Position numbers and translations under genes: made by a program. From Euglena gracilis (lineage: Eukaryota > Euglenida > Euglenophyceae > Euglenales), in contig CP154957.1 in NCBI GenBank assembly GCA_039621445.1, forward strand, positions 27,450,541-27,514,540: DNA of 64,000 nucleotides, read 5' to 3'. The notes beneath the pieces are model-generated. The model saw nothing but the letters and a program-made list of their open reading frames with translations, had not been told where the DNA came from and did not search any database. Positions 51,801-61,410 of this stretch are shown here, piece by piece (within the stretch, counting starts at the first letter, position 1; each line of letters opens with the position of its first letter).

Positions 51801-52342
51801 CCCAAAAATAGCCTAGCGGGGCCCTTGCTCCTGGCAGTGGCCAAATAACTTGGCGAGGGGTGTTAAAAAGATGGTTCCAGCAACTTGGCACCTCCAAAGG
51901 GCAAAATTCCTTTACGGCTCTGAAAAAAAGGGCCCATTGACCTGGCGGGGGGGGGGGGCAAAAGTTGGTTCCAATAACCTGGCACCCCGTCAGGTTATTT
52001 GGGGGGGTTTTAGCCCACTCGAGCATTGTTGAATGAATGACATTCAGCCAAATGTTTTTTGGGAGCTGTTCGTCTCTTCATTTGCCGTTGGACAAACTTC
52101 TGGCAGCAACAATCCCTGAGGGCCAGAAAAACGGTCAGTGTCCTTGAAAACCCCGATGACCTCCCACACCACCCAACCAAATTTTGTCTCACCGGCGCAA
52201 CTCGGATGGCACTGCGGCAGCCGCCTCAACAGCGGCTCGCGGCGGCGTTGTTCTCGCAATACTGCATTGTGAGGACCCGAGCATCCAGCTGAAGCAGCGG
52301 CAGCGTCCACAGGGCGAAGGCACGCCAGGCGATGCCGGCCAT
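42866..52342 (-). CDS. PIG-L/LmbE-family zinc deacetylase-like protein, spliced
   Basis: The family removes acetyl groups from N-acetylglucosamine conjugates; the eukaryotic member PIG-L acts in GPI-anchor synthesis at the ER. Exons read on the minus strand (borders approximate): 52,342-52,231 (start MAGIAWRAFALWTLPLLQLD, a signal-anchor-like helix); 51,656-51,551 (VLVVSPHLDDAMF, the zinc-binding PHxDD box); about 47,966-47,832 (VVNVFAGAPA, WWDKYLGFQNSDE); 47,138-47,060 (LAARWMEDKRAWLNWD); 46,914-46,780 (VTIINFDFVDQIYKP); 45,432-45,180 (LAKVIAALKAQ); 44,987-44,876 (ASHGDHIKVHNALRAVAKEE then LLFYTDFPT, third zinc ligand); 43,071-42,866 (KLARSREYRSQVNAVPDF). Motif order and spacing match LmbE proteins more than animal PIG-L. 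An exon after PHLDD may be missing from this model, and the first splice phase does not fit cleanly. The 5' and 3' ends are unsure. Confidence 0.75.
43250..43640 (+). CDS. Open reading stretch in a deacetylase intron, strand unsure
   Basis: The plus strand reads TTEMLFDTGLYGKEGGPSFA then VPASLWRSTLAQSAAVPAHE. The minus strand reads YVKDFMRRHSCRLGQSRTPQ. Both are open; if the minus reading is right it would be an extra exon between the SHGDH and YRSQV exons. No family match for either. Confidence 0.2.
45718..46085. repeat. G-run elements, keyword GGACCTATAACCCCC
   Basis: Two clusters (45,718-45,782 and 45,985-46,080) contain CCACCAAACYGGGACCTATA next to C-runs and GGGGGTTATGGGTGGGGG inverted. 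The DNA between, about 200 bp, has no such words, so either one element was split or two lie side by side. Confidence 0.5.
46205..46330. repeat. G-run element, keyword AAATTTAAGCAACC (part 1)
   Basis: A G-run is followed by CCCAAATTTGAGCAATTCC, CAGCAACCTCCAAATTTAAG and GCAACCCCC. Related words recur at 46,480-46,625 in the same orientation, suggesting one element split by about 150 bp of other sequence. Confidence 0.5.
46480..46625. repeat. G-run element, keyword AAATTTAAGCAACC (part 2)
   Basis: TCCAAATTTAAGCAACCC and CCTAAATTTAAGCAACCCC occur in direct orientation. The inverted form GGTTGCTAAAATTTAGGGGG closes the unit. Also contains AGCGAAACC and GCGCAATGGGTTGC. Confidence 0.6.
48736..49154. 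mobile_element. hAT-like MITE with perfect target duplication CAGATCCC, nested in the Tc1-like element
   Basis: The left end is CAGGCTTCCACATCAGGATTG; the right end, inverted, is CAGGCTTCGACATGAGG. CAGATCCC lies at 48,728-48,735 and 49,155-49,162. The interior has C/G runs, a CCAAAA core and the stem word GCGCAAAGCGCC near 48,967. Same family as 6,086, 23,402 and 35,780. Confidence 0.9.
49865..50261. mobile_element. hAT-like insertion in the right arm of the Tc1-like element
   Basis: The left end is CAGGGGTTTTCTAATCAGG; the right end, inverted, is CAGGGGTTTTCTTAAGG. The opposite arm of the Tc1-like element (48,440 region) has the uninterrupted sequence CTGCCCTGTGCTTTCCCCTCC in inverse, so this arm received the insertion. 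The flanking octamers are too diverged to call a target duplication (4 of 8). The interior carries the stem GGCACAGAGCGCC and CCAGC repeats. Confidence 0.72.
51787..52012. repeat. G-run element, keyword CCAGGTTATTTGG (copy 1)
   Basis: It starts TAATAACCCCCC and ends CAGGTTATTTGGGGGGG. Variants of the keyword (GGCCAAATAACTTGGCG, CCAATAACCTGGCACC) and GGTTCCARCAACTTGGC occur in both orientations. A diverged, inverted copy is at 55,804-56,028. Confidence 0.75.
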
Positions 52343-52352
52343 CGTGGGCTGC

Positions 52353-52688
52353 CCTGCGAAAGGGCACACCCATTTCTTGGGGGGTTTTGCGACAATGAAT
52401 TTTTGTTATTCACGATTACGTGACAATTCTCAATCTGCGAAATTCTGAAGTTGAGATTTGAGAACTTGAGAACTGGCAAGGAAAGCTCGAGAAAAGCTGC
52501 TTGAAAAACGAAAAATGAAAAATTTTGGGAACTGTTTTCCCGCTTCATTTTTTTGCACACCAAGTCAAAAAGAGGAGGGTTTTTTGTGTTGTATACAGAA
52601 TTTTCTTAAGGGGGGCCTCCCCACCCACCAAGGGGGTGGGGAGGCCAAAAATGGCCAAACCCTGTCTCCGACGGGGGGACCACAAAAC
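52353..52688. other. Region 5' of the deacetylase-like start codon
   Basis: Read on the minus strand, a pyrimidine-poor stretch leads to GCCCTTTCGCAG just before the ATG-containing exon, so a 5' untranslated exon may exist upstream. No promoter element such as a TATA box was identified with any confidence. Confidence 0.3.
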
Positions 52689-53365
52689 CCTTGGGGATGC
52701 TTCCGCACCGTGTGCACCGCGTGGCACACCCCATGCAACGCATGAGAAGAATCATTCCAGAATGTGCAATTTTCAAAAATTTCCACCAGTACCCCATCTG
52801 TAATTAACTTCCATTCTTTTTTTTGGTCTGGTTTCCTGCAAATCAGTAACTTTTGGCCTTTTTTGGCCATCTTTTGGACCACTTCTGGCCACTTTTAGCC
52901 ACTTTGGGCTGCATTTGGCAATTAAGGCTACTTTTGGCTGTTTGAATACATTTTTGCTTTGTTTATGCCAATTTTTGGCTGCTTCTGGCTATTTTTTTTG
53001 CACATTTGTGGCTATTCCAGGCCACTTCTCACTGCGTTTAGCCAATTTTTGCCCCCTTTTTGGTCACATTTGGCCATTTTGTGGCCACTTGCACAGATTC
53101 GGTGACCAATTGGTACAAATGTGGTGAGATCTGGTGGCAAAACCAGGTGATTTGGGCCAAAAACACCCAAAATTACCAAAATCACTCAAAACGCTTTTTT
53201 TTTTGCAATTTTGTAAGCGATGGGCGCTTTTGCGCTTTTGGGGTGTCTTTCTCTCATCCAGTCATTTTAGGTTGTACCTGATTCTTGTCACGCGGTGCAC
53301 GCGGTGCCGCACACGGTGCAAAACACATGGTGCATGCAGTGCGGAAGCATCCCCCTGGGGATCCG
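52689..53365. repeat. Inverted-repeat unit with GGGGATGCTTCCGCAC ends
   Basis: The left arm is GGGGATGCTTCCGCACCGTG, followed by TGCACCGCGTGGCAC. The right arm, inverted, is GGGGATGCTTCCGCACTGC, then ATGCACCATG. GCGGTGCACGCGGTGCC precedes the right arm. The interior is TTGGC/TTTTGGC-rich. It shares the GGGGATGC start with the units at 5,384 and 24,858, but the inner palindromes differ. Confidence 0.6.
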
Positions 53366-53369
53366 GTGG

Positions 53370-54470
53370 ACCCACCCACCCTACCCCCCCCGGGCCACAA
53401 AAAAATTGTTGCTTAACGATCCCCTGGGGAGGTCCAGCCCAGACGCTGGAAAACCTGGGCTGGATGGAAAAAGGCTGCTAGCTCACCCCCCCCCCCCTAC
53501 AGCTGGAACTGGCATCCCGAGGCTGGAACTGGGCCTGACCCAGGGTCGAACTGGGGACCAAAAAAAAAACAACGAAACCGCAAAAATATCCAAAAAAAAC
53601 TGTCAATAAAAAAATAATATTTTTGACCAAAAATTTGTCCTGGCCAGCCTTTTTGTGACCCACTCTTGGCCCAATTTTGCACCCCCGAAAGCGAAAGATC
53701 CGTTACCATCCAGCTGCCCTTTGGGCCCTTTGGGCAGCTGGAAATAAATCAATAAATAAAAAACTCGTTGATGGGGAGAGGGCATACCAGTGTGCTCAAA
53801 TTTCAAGTGTGCTATCTGACCACTTAGCAACTTGGAGTGCCATTTTTGATCAGTGACTTGCAGGGGTTTGTTTATCCAAACCGAAACCTCTTAACCTCAT
53901 CACACAGTGTAAGGTGGCACATGGTGAGGAGAAAAGAGCATTCATCTCTCTGATTTCTAACGTCAGCATGCTTTTGTTGCAGGGCCTGGGACCAAATCAC
54001 ACTGCCCTGAACCTCCGGCAGAGATGTCAATAAGGTTTTGCTTGACTGCAACCACACTGAGTCAAGAATTAAACCAAATTATTCACAATATCTGCGGCCT
54101 CTTTTTCATTTTGCCAGTTTGCTAGACCAGATTGGCTGTTAGTGCTGCACTCTGATCCAGGCCAGTTCCATTTTTTTTTTGTGGATTTCGCTCGACCTCG
54201 ACACAGATTATCTATCACACTGTTTCGTGCCGTTAAGTCTCCCAGGAGTGTGGTGCATCCAGTTCAGCTCAAAATTTGGGATGGTCCCTGTTTTTGATGT
54301 CTGATTAATAATTTGCCTTCCCCCCCCTCTCTCTCTCCCTCTCTTATGTGTGTATATATGTATTGTGTGTACGTATTTGTTTTCGCACTTTACTTGGGGC
54401 CAAAGTTTGATTTCAGCCTGGGGCCGATTTTTGTTCACAAATGCATCACAGGTCAGAGAAAACGTATTTC
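53370..54470. other. No gene seen
   Basis: GCTGGA/CCTGGG-rich words at 53,430-53,540 resemble those near 8,440, 50,100 and 63,060. The rest is unremarkable. No exon was supported. Confidence 0.35.
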
Positions 54471-54475
54471 CAAGT

Positions 54476-54893
54476 ACCCCCCCCCCCTATGTCCAATGAC
54501 CGGTAACCTCTGTCCTCTGACCGGGGGGGGGGGTGGTCGTTGGACATAGGGTAGTGACCAAAAAGGTGTCCTCTGACCGGGGGGGGGGGGGTGGTCGTTG
54601 GACATGGGGTCAAAAGAAAGTTGGTGGGTACCCGGGTCCCTACCCACCCAAAAATGCCCAAATTTTCCCTTCCGGCGCTTTGCGCCAAAATTTTTGGGCA
54701 ATTTTGACAAATTTTTGTCCAAAAAGTGTCAAAAATGGCATTTTGGCCAAATTTTTGGCCAATTTTTGGGCAAAATTTTTCGTCCCGGCGCTTCACGCCG
54801 GGACCAAAAATTTGGTCAAACCTCCGAAAAGGTGTCCTCTGACCGGGGGGGTAGTCATTGGACATAGGGGGGTCGTTGGACATAGGGGGGGGT
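54476..54893. repeat. G-run element, keyword GGTCGTTGGACATAGGG
   Basis: It starts TACCCCCCCCCCCTATGTCC and ends GTTGGACATAGGGGGGGGTA. GTCCTCTGACCGGGGG occurs three times, and GTCGTTGGACATRGGG four times. The middle has a CCAAAA core between two stems (GGCGCTTTGCGCC near 54,670; CGGCGCTTCACGCCG near 54,786). It combines a keyword terminus with the hairpin core seen in hAT-like MITEs. Confidence 0.75.
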
Positions 54894-55239
54894 ACCGCCC
54901 CCTCCTGTTCCATATTCGATTGGAATTCAAGATTTTTTTAGGGAGGGATTCCATATTTGGTTGCGAAGTTCATCCACCCACAGACCAAAGAGAATTTTGA
55001 CATTTTGGACCGTCAAAAAATTTCGGCAGTATGCGATAAAGTTCTCCAAATCCAAAATTTGCTCCATCTTCAAAGGGGAGGGCCAAAGCAAAGACCCGGG
55101 GGGGGGGGGTATACAGCCAGATATTTTTTCCCATTTTAACTTGGGGTGCAGCGTGTGATTTAAGAAAATCCGACCCCGCCCCAGCCAGCAGCCCTCTTCA
55201 AGCCCCAGACCCCATCTGTTTTGCGGCTTGAATTGAGGA

Positions 55240-55470
55240 GATGAAGGTTCAACAACTAATAATTCGGAGTGCTTTCTTCACTCGAAAAGCACTGCAAAAA
55301 TCAGCATCAATGATTTGGCTTCAGTGCTGTAGTCCTGTGAAATGTCCAGGCACTCATGGCACACCAACCGCTGGTGGTGGCAGACACGACACTGAGAGTG
55401 ACAGCACTCCAGTGCGGGGTTCAGGGCCGGGTGGCCAGATGCCAGATGCCGAAATTGCAGTTATTTAATT
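55240..55470 (+). CDS. Short open frame, doubtful
   Basis: The plus-strand frame MKVQQLIIRSAFFTRKALQK is open for about 75 codons and ends at TAA. The second half is Gly/Ser-rich. No splice context, family or conservation was seen in the window. Confidence 0.15.
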
Positions 55471-55803
55471 TCCAACAGGGTGACGCACATTTCCAGGGAC
55501 AGGGGGAATGCCATTCCATCTGCAGAACCATTTGAATGTGAATGAAGGAAATTCTAAGAACATGTGCCAAACGAAATTCTACAGGGCTGATATTTAAGGA
55601 CCGAGCCGGTTGGCTTCATCTCAAGCTGAAAAAAATTTCCCAGACCAGGGAAAAAAAGGTGCTGGATTTGAGCCCTCCCCAGGTAGTAATGAGGTTCGGG
55701 GGTCCTAACAGAAAAAATTTTCAACAGAAAAAAAAAACAAGTCGGCTAACAGAAAAAAATTTCTGTCATGCAAACATCACGGTTCAAAAATCAAGGCATG
55801 GAA

Positions 55804-56028
55804 ACTAACCCCCCCCCCCCAAATAACCTGGCGGGGTGCCAGGTTATTGGAACCAAATTTTGGCCCTGCCCCCCCCCGCCAGGTTATTTGGGCCCTTTTT
55901 CAGCGCCGTAAAGGAATTTTGCCTGAAAAGGACCCTGCCAAGTTACTGGAACCATCTTTTTTGCCCCTCCCCCCGCCAAGTTATTCGGCCCCCGCTAGGA
56001 GCCGGGGGTTATTTGGGGGGATAGTTTA
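55804..56028. repeat. G-run element, keyword CCAGGTTATTTGG (copy 2, inverted)
   Basis: It starts CTAACCCCCCCCCCCCAAAT and ends GGGTTATTTGGGGGGATAG. CCAAATAACCTGGCGG, CCAGGTTATTGGAACC and CCAAGTTACTGGAACC alternate with C-runs. The interior AAAGGAATTTTGCC matches the inverse of copy 1 at about 51,905. Confidence 0.75.
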
Positions 56029-56029
56029 T

Positions 56030-57600
56030 TATCTTTTGGTAAAATTTAGTTCCGGAATCAATTTTGGCAGTCAACTAAACTTGCCCCTGCCTTTCCTTTA
56101 TCTTTGAGAAAATTGAACAAATTCAGGCCATTTTGCCTCTAAAGTGCAACCAAGGGGGGACAAAATAACGGGAGACAAACATTTTGAATTAAAATGCCCA
56201 ATTTTATCGTATTTGCCCAATGCCCAATGCCCAATTTTATCGTATTTTTCGAGCTTTAAATTTCGACCGCTGCTGTTTTTCTTGGTTTCCCGGACCTCTT
56301 CCTCGAGTCTGAGCCCATAATGAACAAAGACGGCTGAAAAATGGCCTCAAATGACCCGAAAATGACAAGAATTGGCAAAAGAAAAACGTTGGCAAATATT
56401 GATTGTAAACCCCTCATTCCTGACATCATTCTGCGGAATGGGAGGGAAATCGTGGAGAGGGGAAGCCTGGCTCTGGCACAATATTCTTCACAATGCCTTG
56501 GGCTGCGAGGCTTCCTTTTAAGACCCTGGTGGGTGCCGAACTTCTCGCCGTTAAGGGTAAAATTTCGGCCCTTTTTTGGGGAAAAAATCAATTTTTCTGA
56601 AATTTCTCAAAAATGGTGGGGAATCAAAGGAAACGTCCGGAGACCCAAGTTGAAGCCCTTGAAATGCCCCATCTGACAGTATTTTGATTTCCCCGCAACT
56701 CCCCGCCTAGCCCAAGTTACGACCATTTTTCGACCAATTTTAGCATTAGGGTTAGCCAAAATTTCATATTGAGCCTCAAGATACAAACCCGGTGCGAAGC
56801 GCCGGAAGATTTTTTTTTTTGCCCCTGCAGAGGAGGAGGGGGTGGGGGGGACCCCCTTCCAAAAACTAGGGGGGTGGGGGTGGGGGGACCACCTACCACA
56901 TGTCTGCGGAGCTTCCTATACAACCCTGGGTGGGGGTCTCCCCCACCCACCCGGCCCGGTGCGGGCCGGGGGGATCTCATTCCAAAATAGGGCTGTCTGA
57001 TGGCACTTCCCAAAAAATGTTTCGGCACTTCATGCCAAAACCCAAACCCAGGGTTCCGGGACCCCCCTCCCGGGGGTCCAGTCCAGACCCATTCACCCGC
57101 CCACCTGCCCCCGAGGGAAGGTCCGAGTTAAAAAGAAGCCTGGTCATGAAGCAGGAGGGAAATCTGTTCTGTTGGGGAGCCCCAAACAGCGACGGTAAAG
57201 AAACTGTCCTCTCACTGCTCCGACACCCAGAGCGACGGGTCAGCAGCAGGGCAGGGGCCATGGATTCACTTGGTGGCCCCGGGGGGGGGGGGGCATTTTT
57301 CCTGGGCCTCATCCACCCACTTTTTTTAATTTCGTTTTTCGAAAACCCCCCCGCCCCCCCCCCCCCCCCCCCCCCGGGTCAACCACCCACCCGCTGAAAA
57401 TCTTTTGGCCCGGCCTTCGGCCGGGCAAAACCTGACTCATTGCCTGACCTGATGCCAGGGGGTGGGGTCACACTGGTGTTAAGTGAATCTATGCACACAC
57501 AGTGCAATGCAGGGAAAGCAGACGACACGCCCTCCGGGACCAGCTGCGGAGATTGGCAGCGTTGCGTTGCCCACGGTCACACCGCCACTCCCATGCACTT
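56030..57600. other. MITE-rich DNA, no gene supported
   Basis: It contains stems GGTGCGAAGCGCC (about 56,792) and GGCACTTCATGCC (about 57,024), CCTATACAACCCTG (an inverted CAGGG-type end, 56,917), AAAAAGAAGCCTG (an end of the CAGGCTTC family, 57,127) and long C/G runs at 57,280 and 57,345. Several elements have overlapped and their partners were not matched. Frames here are interrupted. Confidence 0.45.
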
Positions 57601-57696
57601 AATCCTAGGCCGTTGGTGGAACCAGGCACACGGAGTCCATCCCAGGCGAGGCTGAAATTTCGGCAGGGGATTTTCTTCCCATCTCGCACTTTTTTT

Positions 57697-58912
57697 CCTT
57701 GTCGATGTGCGCAAATGCACACATCGACATATCTTATGAAAATGACAAGATATGACCCCCAAAACCCAAAAATGTAAGCAGGATGTGATGTGGTGCCCCA
57801 GGATGTGGAGATGAAAGCAGGGGCTTTGGCAAATAGGGTGCCTAAGAGCAGGTGCCAACACAGCATATGGCATACACAACACCCAACAGGGGGTGTTTTG
57901 AACCGTGCATGGCTTTCTCATTAACTTAGGATATTGATTGAACAATTTGGTGAGGTGTGCATAAGCCTGAAGCGATACCCTGAAATGTGGCTGTGTGAGA
58001 AATTGGTGGTTTGTGTGGGCAAATGTGCAAGTGGACGGTGTGCGCAAATGCACACACCACCCATTTGTGTAAATGTTAATAAGACCCTGTGTGCCTGCTG
58101 AAATTGATGTGTTTGCAAAATTGCCCAAGTGGTTGGTTTCTGCAAATGCGAAAACAGACTTTTTGGTCGGTTCTGTGCACATCTGTGCACACCAACCACT
58201 TGTGCAACTTAACACACGTACCATTTAGAGGGTATGGCACTACTGCAGTTTGGAAATCCTTCAGTGCGAGATAATCTGGAGAATTTAAACACAACAGAAT
58301 GACCAGACTGCGGGCGCGAGTTTGGGCATCGGCAATTGAAGCTGTGAAAAACCATTCCTTAGCCCCTGAAACGTCAAAATAAACAACATTTTTGGGTTTT
58401 TATTCTGAAAAACAAAGTTTAGAAGCCAGTATTGTAGTCCGAAAATGTGGCACAGTTCATTGGCTGAAAAATGGATGTGTTTGTTCCCTGTGTTCCCTGT
58501 GTTCGTGGGGCCATATAATGCAAAATACACTGACATGTTTCATTTGACCTTCTCAGACATACCTTACAGCACCACCTCTTTGAGCACAACACTCCACAAT
58601 CTGCTCCCTCCTGTTCCAATCCTTCTCTTGTCACGGAAATCCCTGCTGCCAGAGCTTCAAAATGAAAAAAAATTGGTTGGTTCCCACAATTGAGAAACAA
58701 AACCATTTTAATGGTTGATGTGCGCATTTGCACACACCAACCGCCCAAAACATAGCAGCAAGCATTCAACAGAGGGTGTCCAGCAACATAGGAACACAAG
58801 GGAGGCAATATCACAGTGTTGTCACATTCATGTTCCAGCTCCAAACACACTACAATAGGAGGCTCTTGGTTGGGTTTGAAATGGTCGGTGTGCACAAATG
58901 CGCATCGTCCAT
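57697..58912. repeat. Dispersed palindrome GTGTGCGCAAATGCACAC, five copies
   Basis: Copies: 57,703 (ATGTGCGCAAATGCACACAT, a full palindrome apart from the centre), 58,040 (GTGTGCGCAAATGCACACAC), 58,170 (GTGCACATCTGTGCACACC, diverged), 58,720 (ATGTGCGCATTTGCACACACC) and 58,890 (GTGTGCACAAATGCGCATC). Spacing is irregular, and they are often followed by ACCAACCAC or CACC. hAT element 2 landed beside the last copy. No genes were seen between copies. Confidence 0.6.
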
Positions 58913-58915
58913 GTG

Positions 58916-59732
58916 CAGGCACCTATGGTCACTTCATTTTGGTGCTCTGGTCGGCCCTGGTCGGCCCTGGTGGGCAAATAGTCGGCCATAGGTGGGGGTA
59001 TCCGTCACAGAAAAAATGTGAAGGGATGCAATGCTTTTCTGAATTGTCTCGCCAAGGTCAAAAGGAAGTGCCCCATAAAGCCTCCATTGGCTCCCCAAAA
59101 GCAACCAAAATGACCTAAAATGGCTTGAAATAACCAAAAATTACCCAAAAACGCCAACAAAATCCACAAAAGATTGTGAAAAATGACCCAAAGTTACCAA
59201 AAGGGCACAAAATGGCCAAAATGCCATAAAAAATGCTCAGATTGACCCAAATTAGCCCAATATTTGCCCAATCAGTGACAAATAGCCCCCAAATTAGCAA
59301 AAACTGATCCATAATGGCCAAAATGGGTGTAAAACTGGAGATTTGTGAGAAAATTATCCAAAAATGGGTTTAGTTCTTCAAAATATACAAAAAAAATGCC
59401 AGCATCACCCAGCATCGCCCAGCAACACCCTGCATCGCCCAGCATCGCCCAGCATCGGAACCCCACCTCTGGTCTCCAAAAATCCAGCATCACCCAGCAT
59501 CGCCCAGCATCGCCCTGCATCGCCCAACATCATCAGAGGTGCTTGTTCCAGAGGCAAAGCTGCCGAATTCCTTCATCCATTCCCCTTCGGTCGGCCAACC
59601 ACATGCAAGTAGGCCCTGGTTGGCCCTGGTCGGCCTGGTCGGCCCTGGTCGGAACCCCCACCTACGGGGGTCCTGAAAACCATAGTCGGCCCTGGTCGGC
59701 CCTGGTCGGCCCTGGTCGGCCGTAGGTGCCTG
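58916..59732. mobile_element. hAT element 2, with TGGTCGGCCC arrays, target duplication TCCATGTG
   Basis: The left end is CAGGCACCTATGGTCAC; the right end, inverted, is CAGGCACCTACGGCCGACC. TCCATGTG lies at 58,908-58,915 and 59,733-59,740. Left: TGGTCGGCCC repeats end in GGCCATAGGTGGGGGTA. Right: repeats, GGAACCCCCACCTACGGGGG, repeats, terminus. The interior shares about 340 bp with element 1 and contains the terminus of another element (59,401-59,545). Length is 817 bp, with no transposase. Confidence 0.9.
59401..59545. repeat. Right terminus of a fourth element, AGCATCGCCC arrays, nested in element 2
   Basis: An AGCATCGCCC array is followed by GGAACCCCACCTCTGG, then a second array, then ATCAGAGGTGCTTG. 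This is exactly the right-end plan of elements 1-3 with its own decamer and its own variant of the core (ACCTCTGG / CAGAGGT instead of ACCTATGG / ATAGGT). A matching left end was not found. Confidence 0.72.
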
Positions 59733-59740
59733 TCCATGTG

Positions 59741-60360
59741 CACACCAACATCATTTACGCTGTTGTGTGGGTGCAACGGAGCCTTAAGCAGCATGGGGAA
59801 TTGATGGGCAGCTTGCCACTGAATTCCACAGGAAACTGGTGGCAATCCTCTTGTGTTCCATATCCCTCTCACCAACCTCCAGTGGCAGAATTCTCGAACA
59901 GCCCATTGCCTATGTTGCGTGTGCATTTCCACTCCTTTTGTAACCAACCTCAAAAAGCCTCCACAATGTGTCGCAAAATTTCAGAAAGCAAGCAAAGGGG
60001 TGGACCTGCCACCCCACCTCCAGAGCACCACCTGGCGCTGGCAGTTGTCACACAGGGAATGGGGGGTGGCGGTGCCGGGGTTTTGGTGTTTTTGTCGGTG
60101 CTTTTCCACTTTGGGGGAATAATCACGAGGCTTTTGTGGCATTCCGACGTCAAAAAAAAAAAACAGCAAAAAAACACGAGGTTCCCAGGAGAGACGGTGC
60201 CAAAAACGCGAAATCACTCGTATTTTGTCCAGTCATGCTGCCTCTCGCTCTCACCCCTTGTGACGCCGGTGCTCAAAATGGTTTTTGGTCGGTTTGCGAA
60301 AATGTGTAAATCGCTTAAAATCGCACAAAAATGTTAAATGCGAGGCACGTCGCCTGAGCC
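59741..60360. other. No gene assigned
   Basis: Mixed DNA with open stretches in several frames and no supported splice borders. No repeat partner in the window. Confidence 0.3.
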
Positions 60361-60367
60361 TCTGTCC

Positions 60368-60633
60368 TCAACGCCCATCAAATCCGGCGATCGGAGTCCC
60401 CAAAATCCAGTTGGGGCGGCCAACGACTCGGGTCGCAGCGAGGAAAACCAAATGATGGACTGGCACAGCCTCGAGCGGGCTCCCCAGCGCCAGCGCATGA
60501 ATCCCATGACAGGGATGGGCCACCGCTGGGGCGAACTCCCAGCTGGGCCCGGCCCCGTTGGCCGCGAGGCGGCGGAGCAGCCGGGGCAGCGGGAGGGCAA
60601 GTGCGCGGTCGTAGGGCCGTCGATGGCCCGGCC
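60368..60633 (-). CDS. Possible exon, unrecognised minus-strand gene
   Basis: After GCTACAG the minus strand is open for about 88 codons, very GC-rich at third positions: PGHRRPYDRALALPLPRLL, WEFAPAVAHPCHGIHALALG, SPLEAVPVHHLVFLAATR, then to a TGA at 60,370-60,368 unless it splices earlier (for example at GTCGTTGG after AATR). The composition contrast is strong. No family was recognised. Confidence 0.42.
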
Positions 60634-61410
60634 CTGTAGCATAGGCGTGGCGTGTGCCCCCCCCCCCCCCCAGGCGGTTCTCATTGCTGGGCCTCCCAAA
60701 CCCCATGACCCCCCATTGAGAGGTGGCAAACATTGATTGATTGACAGCCCACAGGCGGCACAGGTTGGGACTGGGCAAAACTGTGTGAGAAGGTTGTTGG
60801 GGGGTCGACACCTGGGAGGCAGACGGGCTCCCCTCCACCACTGGCCATGATGGAGAGTGGGCGACCCCTCCCAACCCCATTCAGCTCTTGACTGGCATTT
60901 TTGGAATGAATTATTTGACAGCCCAAACAAACCAAAATGACCTGAAAGAAGACAAATTTGGCGAATTGGACCACTTCATGCGCGACATGCGGCAGGCTGC
61001 AGGGCCCGCAGAGGCCCATCCTCCAGCCTTTAGTTGGGGGAGGGCGACACATCAGCAAAGCGGTGCGTTGCCTGGGCGTTGCGACGGTGGGGAGGGTGGA
61101 AGGATGCAAGTCTGTTTGCTCATTTGTGCTTGTGTGCGTGTATGGGTGGGTGGGAGGCTGGGTGTGTTCACGTGTATGTGAGTATGTGTGCATGTGTCAT
61201 GTGTGTGTATGTGCGTATGTGTCTGCGTATGTCTGTGTATGTGTGCACGCGATGCCTGGAGGGGGATCTGAGCTGCGCCAAGAATTGAGTTTCGGGGTAC
61301 CCCCCACAAAATCACGGCGGATCGGAATGCACACATGAACCCATGAACACCATTGCTATTTTGTGTCCTATGGAACTTTGAAAAATCTCGAGAGTTTTGG
61401 GGAGCTGTGA
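60634..61410. other. No gene supported
   Basis: A plus-strand stretch KFGELDHFMRDMRQAAGP near 60,955-61,015 is coding-like but isolated. From 61,120 to 61,255 the DNA is TG-rich (GTGTGTATGTGCGTATGTG), a degenerate microsatellite. Confidence 0.3.
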
